Counted from the stretch's first letter, positions 33,722 to 41,819 are shown. The stretch is 64,000 bases of DNA from Streptomyces sp. NBC_00377 (GCF_036075115.1 NZ_CP107958.1:7626001-7690000); one strand, 5' to 3'. Numbers and translations are program-made. Notes: generated by a model from the letters alone, not told the origin.

Positions 33722-34003
33722 CGTCGATGCTCCTTTGCGACTGCCTCGCGCACGGCGGGCGCGACCTTCTCGATGATGGGGCGCAGCGCGGACTCGTCGA
33801 CCGGGCCGCTGAAGAGGTAGCCGTTCATGCCGTGCTCGACCGGCCAGCTCGTCAGCAGGTCGACCCGCTGCGTAGTCGAACGGTCACCGACCAGGTTGTA
33901 GACCCGGTTGGTCCGGCTCGGGTCCCGCCCGGCAGTGCCGGCCGCCTCGTCGATTCGCCGGTTCGCGTTGTCCAGCTCCTCCGGGGCGAGAAATTCCTTC
34001 GAG
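33718..34003 (-). pseudogene. C-terminal fragment of a luciferase-like (LLM) flavin monooxygenase
   Basis: In the frame ending at TGA 33718-33720 the minus strand reads WLPSKEFLAPEELDNANRRI, then DEAAGTAGRDPSRTNRVYNL and a stretch ending EAVAKEHRR. This is the typical C-terminus of an F420- or FMN-dependent LLM oxidoreductase. The N-terminal 200 or so residues are missing, and upstream lies the palindrome at 34041-34070. It is therefore a truncated remnant. It overlaps the hemerythrin start by 4 nt. Confidence 0.7.
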
Positions 34004-34040
34004 GGCAGCCAACTGCCTGTCCCCGCTGGAGTTCGCCCAC

Positions 34041-34070
34041 GGCGGCCGTGAAGCGTGCTTCACGGCCGCC
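34041..34070 (-). terminator. Palindromic hairpin downstream of the azoreductase gene
   Basis: There are 14-bp perfect arms (GGCGGCCGTGAAGC and GCTTCACGGCCGCC) with a 2-nt centre. It lies 19 bp after the stop of the minus-strand azoreductase gene. It probably terminates that operon and marks the breakpoint of the LLM fragment. Confidence 0.65.
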
Positions 34071-34088
34071 GTCCGGAGGGCGCTGTTT

Positions 34089-34742
34089 CTAGGCGGCGAT
34101 GCGGTGGGCTATCGCCTTGGCCGTGGAGGCTGCGTCGTCCAGTGCCTGCTGGCGGGAGGCTTCGAAGAGGGGGATCAGCTGGGACATCGCCGGGTTGTGT
34201 ACGGCCATCGTGAGTTCCGGGACGATGAAGTTCACGTCCAGGGCGAGCGCGTCGGCCAGAACAGCCGTGAGGTAGTTCTGCACGTATTCGTAGCCCTCGC
34301 GGGGCGTGCCCGGGGCGTAGGAGCCGCCGCGGCTGGCGACGACGGTGACGGGGGTGCCCTTGAGCCTGGAGCTTTCCACACCGGCGGTGCGGCCGACGAG
34401 GACGATGTTGTCGAGCCACGCCTTGAGGGTCGAGGGAATCGAGTAGTTGTACATCGGAGCACCGATCAGTATGGCGTCGGCGTTCTCCAGCTCGTCGATC
34501 AGCGTCAGCCGGTGGGCGAGGGCGGCGGCCTGGGCGGGGGTGTGCGTGGCCGGGTCGGTCTGGCCGGCGGTGTGGGCGTCGGCGGTGAGGTGCGGTACGG
34601 GGTTCGTGGCGAGGTCACGGTAGATGACCGTGCCCTCGGGGTGGTGCTCCTGCCAGGTTCGGCGGAAGGCGGCGGTCACGGCGCGGGAGGAGGAGGCGTC
34701 GCCGGAAAACAGCGAGGAATCGAGGTGCAGAAGAGTGGCCAT
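34089..34742 (-). CDS. azoR: FMN-dependent NAD(P)H azoreductase / quinone reductase
   Basis: The 217-residue flavodoxin-fold protein is of the AzoR/AcpD family. The N-terminal phosphate loop is LLHLDSSLFSGDASSSRAVT. The FMN-binding motif PMYNYSIPSTLKAWLDNIV and a second segment ASRGGSYAPGTPREGYEY are clear. It would reduce quinones and azo compounds by two electrons, protecting against electrophile stress. It is part of the redox cassette in the transposon, with 138 bp to the DoxX gene and probable control by the MarR regulator. Confidence 0.92.
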   Translation of the reverse strand: MATLLHLDSSLFSGDASSSRAVTAAFRRTWQEHHPEGTVIYRDLATNPVPHLTADAHTAGQTDPATHTPAQAAALAHRLTLIDELENADAILIGAPMYNYSIPSTLKAWLDNIVLVGRTAGVESSRLKGTPVTVVASRGGSYAPGTPREGYEYVQNYLTAVLADALALDVNFIVPELTMAVHNPAMSQLIPLFEASRQQALDDAASTAKAIAHRIAA

Positions 34743-34880
34743 GGGATGTTCCTCAGGTGTAGCAGTGGTCGGGAATGCGGATGATCGGTGACGGTCCGCG
34801 TGGCGAGGGCGGTCTCGCGATCACCCGGCCGGGTTTGCCGGGCGGAAGGTGAGCTGTGGCGCCTCGGATTCAGGCGCTGG

Positions 34881-35252
34881 TCAGGATGCGAGGACGAGCG
34901 TGGCGGCGGCAGCGATCGCGATGACGGTGAGGATGATGGGTGCCATCGCGTTGCCGCGGGTCTCGGGGTTGGCGTAGTCGCCGGACTTGGCGTGGAAGCC
35001 GACGGCTCCGACGAGCAGGACTGCGAATCCCAGGGCGGCGGCAACGCCGATGGGCTGCCAGAAGAGACCGGCGATGAGCCCTGCGGCTGCGGCCAGCTCG
35101 GCCAGCCCGATGAACCGGACCAGCGGGGCGCTGAAGCCTCCGGGAGACTGCAACTGGGCTGGAATGCTGCCCTTGAGCAGGGCTTTCGGTAGTCCGGCGG
35201 CCAGCCCGACAACGGCGAGCAGAACGCTCAGTACGGCGGCGAAGACAAACAT
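34881..35252 (-). CDS. DoxX family membrane protein
   Basis: The 123-residue protein has four membrane helices (FVFAAVLSVLLAVVGLAAGL, LVRFIGLAELAAAAGLIAGL, AALGFAVLLVGAVGF, APIILTVIAIAAAATLVLA) and the DoxX core KALLKGSIPAQL followed by GLAELAAA. Family members are linked to thiol or quinone redox stress at the membrane. It lies between the azoreductase and F420/NADP reductase-like genes on the same strand. Confidence 0.88.
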   Translation of the reverse strand: MFVFAAVLSVLLAVVGLAAGLPKALLKGSIPAQLQSPGGFSAPLVRFIGLAELAAAAGLIAGLFWQPIGVAAALGFAVLLVGAVGFHAKSGDYANPETRGNAMAPIILTVIAIAAAATLVLAS

Positions 35253-35516
35253 GGGTCATGCCTTTCTGGAGAGTGATTCGGACCGCCCGAGCTGTGAGGG
35301 ACCGGCATCCGTGGAGGATGGGTGTGCCGGCGGGTTTTGCTGCTCACGCGTGAGCGTTGCTGAAGTGCGGTCTCATCGATGGAGAGCGCTGCTGCGCGGC
35401 AACCCGGCCGCGGGCCGGGCGCCGGCCGCCGCGGTGCGGCCGGTGACGGCAGACGCTGAGGCGGGACGGCTCGTCGGCGTCGGCCGCACCGCCTGTGGAA
35501 GGCGGAATGCGGCCGA

Positions 35517-36128
35517 TCAGGTGAGGGGCTGTTCGGTGAAGTTCCTGAGCACCAGTGCGCCGGGAACCTCGATGAGGCGTCCGCCTTCGTCGATCCTGCC
35601 GAGTTCCACCGGCGACAGGCCGAGCGTGCGGGCGAGCTCGGCGATCTGGGAGCTGGCCTCCCCGGAGTCGCTGGAGACGAAGACCACGCGCTTGCCCTGG
35701 CCGGAGGGCACTTCGGCGGCGAGCGTCTGGGCGGGAAGGTGGTTGAAGCCCTTCACGATCTGGGCGCCGGGCAGGACCTCGGCCGCGTACTGCGAGGAGA
35801 GCCGACCCTTGAGGATGTCGCCCGCGTTGGGCGCGTAGTGCGCGTTGGTGGTGTCGACGACGATCTTCCCGTTCCAGTCGGGCAGGGCGTTGCCGAACGT
35901 CTCGACTGCGCCGAACGGGATGGCCATGAAGATGACGTCGCTCGCCAGTGCCTCGGTGAGCGTCACGGCCTGGACCGTGGAACCCCAGGAGGCGGCGAGT
36001 TCGCTGATCGAGCCCGGTCCGCGGGTGTTGGCGATGCTGACCTCGACTCCGGCCCGGGCGAAGAGACGCGCCAGCGCCGAACCGATGTTTCCGGTGCCCA
36101 CGATGGCGTAGCGGGTGTCTGCAGACAT
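35517..36128 (-). CDS. NADPH/F420-type oxidoreductase-like protein (NAD(P)-binding)
   Basis: The 203-residue protein is one Rossmann domain plus a short C-terminal part. The N-terminal motif YAIVGTGNIGSALARLFARAG (G-x-G-x2-G) binds a dinucleotide, and SIANTRGPGSI resembles the NADP-phosphate recognition loop of F420:NADP oxidoreductases. Later segments (DVIFMAIPF, IVVDTTNAHY, VKGFNHLPAQTLA) are typical of this family. It could use NADPH or F420H2; the sequence does not decide. It is the first gene of the minus-strand cassette, divergent from marR with both operators between. Confidence 0.85.
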   Translation of the reverse strand: MSADTRYAIVGTGNIGSALARLFARAGVEVSIANTRGPGSISELAASWGSTVQAVTLTEALASDVIFMAIPFGAVETFGNALPDWNGKIVVDTTNAHYAPNAGDILKGRLSSQYAAEVLPGAQIVKGFNHLPAQTLAAEVPSGQGKRVVFVSSDSGEASSQIAELARTLGLSPVELGRIDEGGRLIEVPGALVLRNFTEQPLT

Positions 36129-36243
36129 GAGTGCTCCCTGTTCCAGTAATTGCTGAAGGCTGTCGAGGCGGCGGAGCGGCTTCGTCGTCCGGCCTGTTGT
36201 CGCCGCGTTTCTGTAGGCGGCTCCGACCTCCGCAAGTCCATTT

Positions 36244-36292
36244 GGTTGAGGTGTTAACCAAACCGTACGACGGACTGGTTAACATGTCAACC
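36244..36292. promoter_or_regulatory. Two operator sites in the marR/reductase divergent region
   Basis: Imperfect 16-bp palindromes GGTTGAGGTGTTAACC (36244-36259) and GGTTAACATGTCAACC (36277-36292) share a GGTTRAC...AACC pattern. Their centres are 33 bp apart, about three helical turns. They lie between the divergent reductase and marR genes, so the MarR protein probably controls both directions. Confidence 0.7.
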
Positions 36293-36303
36293 AAAGCGGT
36301 AGG

Positions 36304-36786
36304 ATGGGCTTCATGGACGAACCGCGATGGCTGGACGAGCGTGAACAGCGGGCTTGGCGCAGCCTCATGAAGATGCAGGCCGGCCTGTCCGAATACATCG
36401 AGCGGCAGCTGCGCACCCACAGCGGGCTGTCCACCGCCGACTACCAGGTGCTGGCGCACCTGTCTGAGGCGCCCGAGGGACGCCTGCGGTCGTTCGCACT
36501 CGGAGATGCGCTGCAATGGGAGAAGAGCCGTCTGTCGCAGCATCTGACCCGCATGCAGAACCGCAACCTCATCCGCCGCGAGCGATGCGCGACCGACCAG
36601 CGAGGGGCCGTCGTGGTCATCACCGAACAGGGCCGCACCCTCGTCGAGGCAGCCGCCCCGCTCCACCTGGCTGACGTGCGCAATGTGCTGATCGACCACG
36701 TGACCCCTGCGCAGATGGACCTGCTGATCGAATTGGGAGACCAGGTGGAGGCGCAACTCGCCGAGATCGATCAGAAACCGGGATGA
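36304..36786 (+). CDS. MarR-family transcriptional regulator of the redox cassette
   Basis: The 160-residue protein has the winged-helix MarR fold: LSTADYQVLAHLSEAPEGRL, then LGDALQWEKSRLSQHLTRM (recognition helix) and the wing NLIRRERCATDQRGAVVVITEQG. No obvious redox cysteine pair is present (one Cys in RERCATD). Two operators lie just upstream, the nearer ending 11 bp before the start, so it is probably autorepressed and responds to an electrophile or quinone. The start could also be the ATG at 36313. Confidence 0.88.
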   Translation: MGFMDEPRWLDEREQRAWRSLMKMQAGLSEYIERQLRTHSGLSTADYQVLAHLSEAPEGRLRSFALGDALQWEKSRLSQHLTRMQNRNLIRRERCATDQRGAVVVITEQGRTLVEAAAPLHLADVRNVLIDHVTPAQMDLLIELGDQVEAQLAEIDQKPG

Positions 36787-36930
36787 CCCCTTGCGTCCCC
36801 GCCGGGCTGCCGCCGACCGTGCCGTCAGAGTCTCGCCCGGGGTGCTGATGAGGGCCCGGCATCGCACCAACCGCCCTTACTGCGACACTCCCATCCAACA
36901 AAGAAGACGATGCGGGTCGACGAGCCTCGC

Positions 36931-37050
36931 CTTCAAAAAACGAACGTTTTCTGAAGATCACCGTGCGGGGGTCCGCACACCCCGCAGCCCCTTCAAAAAA
37001 CCCTTCAAAAACCTGGGTCATTCAAGAACCCTCGACCACCGTTTTCTGAC
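36931..37050 (+). other. res-like resolution site upstream of tnpR
   Basis: The region contains dyads of a shared motif. Site I (36931-36956) is CTTCAAAAAACG facing CGTTTTCTGAAG. A second block at 36991-37025 has CTTCAAAAAACC twice. A third at 37021-37050 has TTCAAGAAC and CCGTTTTCTGACA. Three dyads within about 120 bp before a serine resolvase gene fit a Tn3-type res. The spacing between sites I and II is longer than in Tn3. Confidence 0.6.
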
Positions 37051-37063
37051 ATGATCCGGGGTC

Positions 37064-37735
37064 ATGAGTGACACTCCGGAGCCGTCCGGCCACCCCGAAT
37101 TCCTCGTTGCCGAACCGCTTGTCTGCACCGAGATCAAGATCGGGTACGCGCGGGTGTCCAGCGGCGGACAGAAGCTCGACCGGCAGATCGACGCCCTCAC
37201 CACCGCCGGATGCCGGAAGATCTTCTCGGACAAGAAGTCCGGAAAGAACGCCCTCCGCCCGGAATTGAAGGCGTGCCACGCCTTTCTCGACGCTGGCGAC
37301 ACCCTCGTCGTCCCGTCGCTCGACCGCTACGGCCGCAGCCTCCAGGACCTCATCAACATGGTCGCCGAACTCCGGACGCGCGGGATCGGCTTCACCTCGC
37401 TGGACGAGAACCTCGACACCACCACCCCCGGCGGCCGACTCGTCTTCCACGTCTTCGCCGCTCTGGCGGAGTTCATCCGCGAACTCATCGTCCAGGGCAC
37501 CCGCGAGGGCCTGGCCGCCGCCCGCGCCCGCGGCCGGGTCGGCGGGCGCCCCACCGTCGCTACCGAGGAAGTCATCCGCGCCGCCCGCGACCTGCTGCCC
37601 GACCCCGGCCGCTCCATCACCTCGATCGCCAAAATGCTGGGCATCTCCCCGGGCACCCTCTACAACCACATCCCCGACCTCCAAGACCTGCGCGCCTCCG
37701 CCGTCCCCCACCAGCTCGACGCTGCGGAACGGTGA
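37064..37735 (+). CDS. tnpR: Serine recombinase (Tn3-type resolvase)
   Basis: The 223-residue protein has the resolvase catalytic domain with IGYARVSSGGQKLDRQIDAL, in which Ser32 is the likely nucleophile, and the conserved LVVPSLDRYGRSLQDLINMV and GRLVFHVFAALAEFIRELI helices. A C-terminal Hin-like helix-turn-helix is present (GRSITSIAKMLGISPGTLYN). It has an extra N-terminal tail of about 24 residues. It resolves cointegrates at the adjacent res-like site. Confidence 0.93.
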   Translation: MSDTPEPSGHPEFLVAEPLVCTEIKIGYARVSSGGQKLDRQIDALTTAGCRKIFSDKKSGKNALRPELKACHAFLDAGDTLVVPSLDRYGRSLQDLINMVAELRTRGIGFTSLDENLDTTTPGGRLVFHVFAALAEFIRELIVQGTREGLAAARARGRVGGRPTVATEEVIRAARDLLPDPGRSITSIAKMLGISPGTLYNHIPDLQDLRASAVPHQLDAAER

Positions 37736-37768
37736 CCCCACGTGCCGATCCGTCCCTAGGACCGCGAG

Positions 37769-38097
37769 CGTTGTCCCGCCGACTGGCCGGACATCTCCAA
37801 CGCCATCAACGAACGCGCCGGCTGGCGGTCCGAGTGTGAAGGCGAGTGCGGACGCGGCAGTCACCCGGCCGGTGTCCCAACCGGCACGGACAGCCCGTGT
37901 ACGGCACCGGTTCGCGGGTCATCCTGACGACGAGAGCGCGCACCTCGACCACACGCCGGAGAACTGTCACCCGGCCAACCTCAAAGCCATGCCAGGGCTG
38001 CCACCTGCACTACGACCGTAACCACCACGCCCGTACCCGGGCCCAGACCCGGCATACCGCGCTCGAAACCGGCGGGCAGCTGACGTTTGAGTTGTAG
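37769..38097 (+). pseudogene. Degenerate HNH endonuclease gene
   Basis: Translation in shifting frames gives HNH fragments. First is DWPDISNAINERAGWRSECE (the first zinc-cysteine of the usual RCEC is lost). Another frame gives DDESAHLDHTPENCHPANLK. A 2-nt deletion in the codons before GCHLHYDRNHHARTRAQ follows (normally ...AMCQGCHLHYD). The final frame ends TFEL at TAG 38095-38097. At least two frame breaks are needed, so the gene is dead. It lies just inside the right Tn3 repeat. Confidence 0.6.
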
Positions 38098-38112
38098 GCG
38101 AACGTAGCAAGA

Positions 38113-38150
38113 TCAAGTGCTTAGCGTTACTGGCTGTTCCGCTAGTCCCC
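38113..38150 (-). repeat. Right terminal inverted repeat of the Tn3-family transposon
   Basis: This is the reverse complement of 27883-27920 at 37 of 38 positions (T/C difference at position 7 from the end). It ends 9 bp before the permease stop codon at 38160-38162. Confidence 0.92.
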
Positions 38151-38159
38151 AAGGCAGGG

Positions 38160-40112
38160 TCAGCCGGTGTGGACGCGGGGACGGCGGTCGCGGTCCGGCT
38201 CGGCCTCGCGCAGGACCTCTCGCGTGACCGGAGCGACCTCGCCCTGGCCGAAGAGGAAGAAGCGCAGGAAGTTGGCGAAGGGGTTGCCCTCGGTCCACTC
38301 GAAGTAGATGTGCGGGATGCAGCCGGTGGCGTCGCGGGTGTGCAGGAGCAGCGCGGCCAGGGCGTTGGAGATGGAGGAGGATTCCAGGGTCAGGACGCGG
38401 TAGCGGTTGTGGAGGACCTCGCCGCGCACGGTGAGGCCGGACTCGAACTCGGACGGGTCGACGACCGTGACCTCGAGGAAGACGAAATCCTCGCCGGGGA
38501 TGTCGTTGTCTGCCCGGATCTGTTCGATCTTGTCGCGGTACTCGGCCTTGTCGCGCTGGTCGGGTTCGTTGGCGATGAACCGTATCTTGCGGCTGGCCAT
38601 GTCCCGGATGAAACGTTCCGCCATGGGGTCGAGCGTCACGCTGGTCACGCGCAGCTCGAAGGCCCGGGCCAGCCGGGACAGCAGCGAGACGAGGATGATG
38701 CCGGCGATGAAGCAGGCGCCGATCTTCACGCCGTCGGGACGCTCGATGACGTTCACGACGGTCACGTAGAGCAGGACCGCCGAGACCACGGCGAAGCCGA
38801 CGGTCCAGCCGCGCTGCCGGGCGCGCCGGGCGGCGATGGTCACCGCGATCGCGGCGGAGGACATCAGGACCAGGACGCCGGTGGCGTAGGCGCCGCCCTG
38901 CGCGTCGACGTCGGCGTCGAAGATCCAGGTCACCAGGAAGGCGACGAGGGTGAAGACGATGACCATGGGGCGCACCGCGCGCGCCCAGTGCGGGGCCATG
39001 CCGTAGCGGGGCAGGTAGCGGGGCATGAGGTTCAGCAGCCCGGCCATCGCGGAGGCGCCGGCGAACCACAGGATAGCGATCGTCGAGACGTCGTAGACCG
39101 TGCCGAAGGCGTTGCCCAGGTACTCGTGGGACAGATAGGCCAGGGCGCGTCCGTTGGCCTGGCCGCCGGACTCGAACTCCTTCTCCGGGATCAGCACGGT
39201 GGTGATGAAGCTGGTGGCGATGAGGAAGACGCTCATGATCAGAGCGGCGGTCGTCAGCAGCTTCTTCGTGTCACGGATACGGCCTGCGGGGGTTTCCGCG
39301 GTGTCGTCCGGGTCGCCCTGGACGTGCGGCATGACGGCCACGCCGGTCTCGAAGCCGGACAGGCCCAGCGCCAGTTTGGGGAAGACCAGCAGGGAGACAC
39401 CGATCATCGCGAAGACGTTGCCGTGCTCGGCGGTCAGGGCGTCGGCCCAGTCGGTGACCACATGGCCCTCGGTGAGCACATGCCACAGACCCACGGAAAC
39501 GACGACGACGTTCAGTCCGAGGTAGACGACGACCAGGGCGACCGCGACACCGATGGCCTCCAGGAATCCCTTGAGGAACACCGCGCCGAGCAGGGCGACC
39601 AGGACGAGCGTGATCACCATCTGCCGGTCGTGCAGGGTGCTCGTCAGGTGCGGGTTCTCGACCAGGTGGGTGGAGGCGTCCGCCGCGGACAGGGTGATCG
39701 TGATGAGGAAGTCGGTGGCGGCGAACCCGAGGAGGGTCAGGACGAACAGCTTGCCCTTCCAGAAGGACAGCAGCCGTTCCAGCATCGCGATCGAGCCCTC
39801 GCCGTGCGGGCTCTCCTCGGCGACGCGGCGGTAGACCGGCAGGGCGCCCGCGAGCGTGACGATCACCAGCACGATGGTCGCCACCGGGGAGAGCAGCCCG
39901 GCAGCGAGGGCGGCGATGCCGGGCTGGTAGCCGAGGGTCGAGAAGTAGTCGACACCGGTCAGGCACATCACCCGGTACCAGCGCTGGCCCTTGTGCGGCG
40001 GCTCGGGTTCGGCGTGCGGCCCCGTGTGTCCGCCGGGCTTGCCCATGTCGGACAGGCCCTCCAGCATCCAGGCGCGCAGGCGGCTGGGAGACGGGTGCTC
40101 GGTCGTGGCCAT
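38160..40112 (-). CDS. APC-superfamily permease with cytosolic C-terminal domain
   Basis: The 650-residue protein has about 12 membrane helices in the APC pattern. It starts with GVDYFSTLGYQPGIAALAAG (helix 1 unwound Gly-rich segment), followed by VTLAGALPVYRRVAEESP and LALGLSGFETGVAVMPHV (helix 6 region), and a C-terminal cytosolic domain of about 170 residues after residue 480 (FELRVTSVTLDPMAERFI onward). It may carry amino acids or cations; the ligand is not evident. The Tn3 transposon is inserted immediately after its stop codon and leaves the gene intact. Confidence 0.85.
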   Translation of the reverse strand: MATTEHPSPSRLRAWMLEGLSDMGKPGGHTGPHAEPEPPHKGQRWYRVMCLTGVDYFSTLGYQPGIAALAAGLLSPVATIVLVIVTLAGALPVYRRVAEESPHGEGSIAMLERLLSFWKGKLFVLTLLGFAATDFLITITLSAADASTHLVENPHLTSTLHDRQMVITLVLVALLGAVFLKGFLEAIGVAVALVVVYLGLNVVVVSVGLWHVLTEGHVVTDWADALTAEHGNVFAMIGVSLLVFPKLALGLSGFETGVAVMPHVQGDPDDTAETPAGRIRDTKKLLTTAALIMSVFLIATSFITTVLIPEKEFESGGQANGRALAYLSHEYLGNAFGTVYDVSTIAILWFAGASAMAGLLNLMPRYLPRYGMAPHWARAVRPMVIVFTLVAFLVTWIFDADVDAQGGAYATGVLVLMSSAAIAVTIAARRARQRGWTVGFAVVSAVLLYVTVVNVIERPDGVKIGACFIAGIILVSLLSRLARAFELRVTSVTLDPMAERFIRDMASRKIRFIANEPDQRDKAEYRDKIEQIRADNDIPGEDFVFLEVTVVDPSEFESGLTVRGEVLHNRYRVLTLESSSISNALAALLLHTRDATGCIPHIYFEWTEGNPFANFLRFFLFGQGEVAPVTREVLREAEPDRDRRPRVHTG

Positions 40113-40340
40113 CGGCGTGCTCCTGATGCGCTGCTCAGCGTGTGGTTTCGGCCATCACGCGGACGGCGGGAACAGCGTAAGCGGAGAGTGATGTCCGGGC
40201 CCCTGGATCATGGGCCGGACGGCGTCAAGCTTCCGTTAAGACTGGTCGCGGGGCGGACACGCAGCGTCATGGGCCGACGCGACGGTTTCCGGTCTCCCAG
40301 GCCTCCTCGCGCCGCGCTTCGTAAAGTTCGTCGATGAACC

Positions 40341-40490
40341 CGAATGTTTCGATGCTCCTTGGCGCCTCGTTGGGCCTCCGTTCGTGAACTGGGCCGGGGA
40401 TTGCCTGTGTTCAAGGGGTTGCCACCCGTCGGAGGGTATCTCTAGGGTGCGGCAGCAGCGAAGCTTTCTGGATCTCGTTCGAAACTTTCG
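40341..40490 (+). promoter_or_regulatory. LacI/XlnR-type operators before the xylan operon
   Basis: CGAAACTTTCG at 40480-40490 matches the CGAAA-N-TTTCG-type motif known upstream of Streptomyces xylanase and xylobiose genes (XlnR/BxlR). A related CGAATGTTTCG lies at 40341-40351 and a weaker CGAAGCTTTCT at 40459-40469. No cognate regulator gene is in the window. The 405-bp gap 40113-40517 holds nothing else I can call. Confidence 0.65.
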
Positions 40491-40517
40491 ATCTCTCTTC
40501 GATGTATCAAGGAGCGC

Positions 40518-41813
40518 ATGATGGGCGACCCGGCACTCTCCCGCCGCGGCTTCCTGGCGGCCTCCGCCGCGGCCGGTCTGGGCATGACGGCACTGAGCGC
40601 CTGCGGCGGCGACTCGGACGGAGGGTCGTCGGGGACGACCACCATCGAGTGGTGGAACATCTCCACCACCCAGCCGACCAAGGACGTCTGGGCCGGTCTG
40701 GCCAAGCAGTTCGAGGCTCAGAACCCCCAGGTGAAGATCAAGATCGTCCAGTTGGAGAACGACGCCTACAAAACGAAGATGACGGCGCTGACCGCCTCCG
40801 GGAAGCTGCCGGACGTCTTCCACACCTGGGGCGGTGGTGTCCTGAAACAGCAGGTCGACGCCGGGCTCGTCGAGGACCTCACGGAGCGGACCAAGGAGTG
40901 GGGCGACGGGCTGCTCTCGGTCGCCCGCGAGCCCTACCTGCTCGACGAGAAGGTCTACGGCATCCCGTTCGACATCGGCATGATCGGGTTCTGGTACAAC
41001 AAGGCCCTCTTCAAGCAGGCCGGCGTGACCGCGCCCCCCACCACGTGGAGCGGTTTCCTCGACGCCGTGCGCAAGCTGAAGGCCGCCGGGATCACGCCGC
41101 TCGCGCTGGCGGGCAAGGAGAAGTGGCCCGGCATGTACTACTGGGCGTACCTCGCGATGCGCACCGCCGGCGTCGACGCCCTGGACAGGGCCAGCGACGA
41201 GAAGGACTTCACCGGGGACGGCTTCGTCCAGGCCGGACAGCATCTCCAGGACCTCGTCGACCTCCAGCCGTTCCAGAAGGGCTTCCTCGGCGCCGCCTAC
41301 TCCAGCCCCACCGGACAGGCCGCCGCCGTCGGCAACGGCAAGGCGGCGATGGAACTCATGGGCCAGTGGGCGCCCGTGGTGGAGGCCGACGCGGGCAAGG
41401 GACTCGGGGCGGGCCTCGGCTTCTTCCCGTTCCCGGCGGTCGACGGCGGAAAGGGCGTGATCACCGAGGTGTTCGGCGGCGGTGGCGGGCACGCCCTGCG
41501 CAAGGACGCGCCGCAGGCGGCCGTCGACTTCCTGAAGTTCTTCGCCTCCGCCGCCACGGACACCGTTCTGGTCAAGAAGACCGGGGTGCTGCCCGTGGCA
41601 CCGGCCGCCGAGAGCGCCATCGCCGACCCCAACGTCAAGGCCGTACAGGCCCAGTTGAAGGCCGCGACCGGTTTCCAGCTCTATCTGGACCAGGCGTACG
41701 CGCCCGCCGTCGGCCAGGAGATCAACGACAGCGTCGCCGCCCTCATCGCCGGCTCCAAGTCGCCTCAGCAGATCACCGAGGCGATCACCAAGGTCGCCAA
41801 GGAAGAGCAGTAG
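40518..41813 (+). CDS. Extracellular sugar-binding lipoprotein of an ABC transporter
   Basis: The 431-residue cluster-B type solute-binding protein has a Tat-like signal with twin arginine (SRRGFLAASAAAGLGM) and lipobox LSAC, so it is a membrane-tethered lipoprotein. The mature part starts TTIEWWNISTTQPTKDVWAG and has GIPFDIGMIGFWYNKALFKQ. The context of two permeases and a GH10 xylanase suggests xylobiose or xylo-oligosaccharides. Two adjacent ATG codons are possible; the second (40521) has better spacing to AAGGAG at 40509-40514. Confidence 0.92.
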   Translation: MMGDPALSRRGFLAASAAAGLGMTALSACGGDSDGGSSGTTTIEWWNISTTQPTKDVWAGLAKQFEAQNPQVKIKIVQLENDAYKTKMTALTASGKLPDVFHTWGGGVLKQQVDAGLVEDLTERTKEWGDGLLSVAREPYLLDEKVYGIPFDIGMIGFWYNKALFKQAGVTAPPTTWSGFLDAVRKLKAAGITPLALAGKEKWPGMYYWAYLAMRTAGVDALDRASDEKDFTGDGFVQAGQHLQDLVDLQPFQKGFLGAAYSSPTGQAAAVGNGKAAMELMGQWAPVVEADAGKGLGAGLGFFPFPAVDGGKGVITEVFGGGGGHALRKDAPQAAVDFLKFFASAATDTVLVKKTGVLPVAPAAESAIADPNVKAVQAQLKAATGFQLYLDQAYAPAVGQEINDSVAALIAGSKSPQQITEAITKVAKEEQ

Positions 41814-41819
41814 CAGGCG

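Larger units (their letters stand above)
27883..38150 (+). mobile_element. Tn3-family transposon, about 10.3 kb, with redox-gene cargo
   Basis: The element is bounded by 38-bp terminal inverted repeats that begin GGGGAC (27883-27920 and 38113-38150), with one mismatch at position 7. Inside are a Tn3-family tnpA (frameshifted), a serine resolvase with an adjacent res-like region, and cargo genes: hemerythrin, azoreductase, DoxX, an F420/NADP reductase-like gene and a MarR regulator. An IS630-family element is nested 13 bp inside the left repeat. The transposon lies between the TOBE gene and the APC permease gene. The usual 5-bp direct target duplication is not seen, so the age of the insertion is uncertain. 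Confidence 0.88.
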
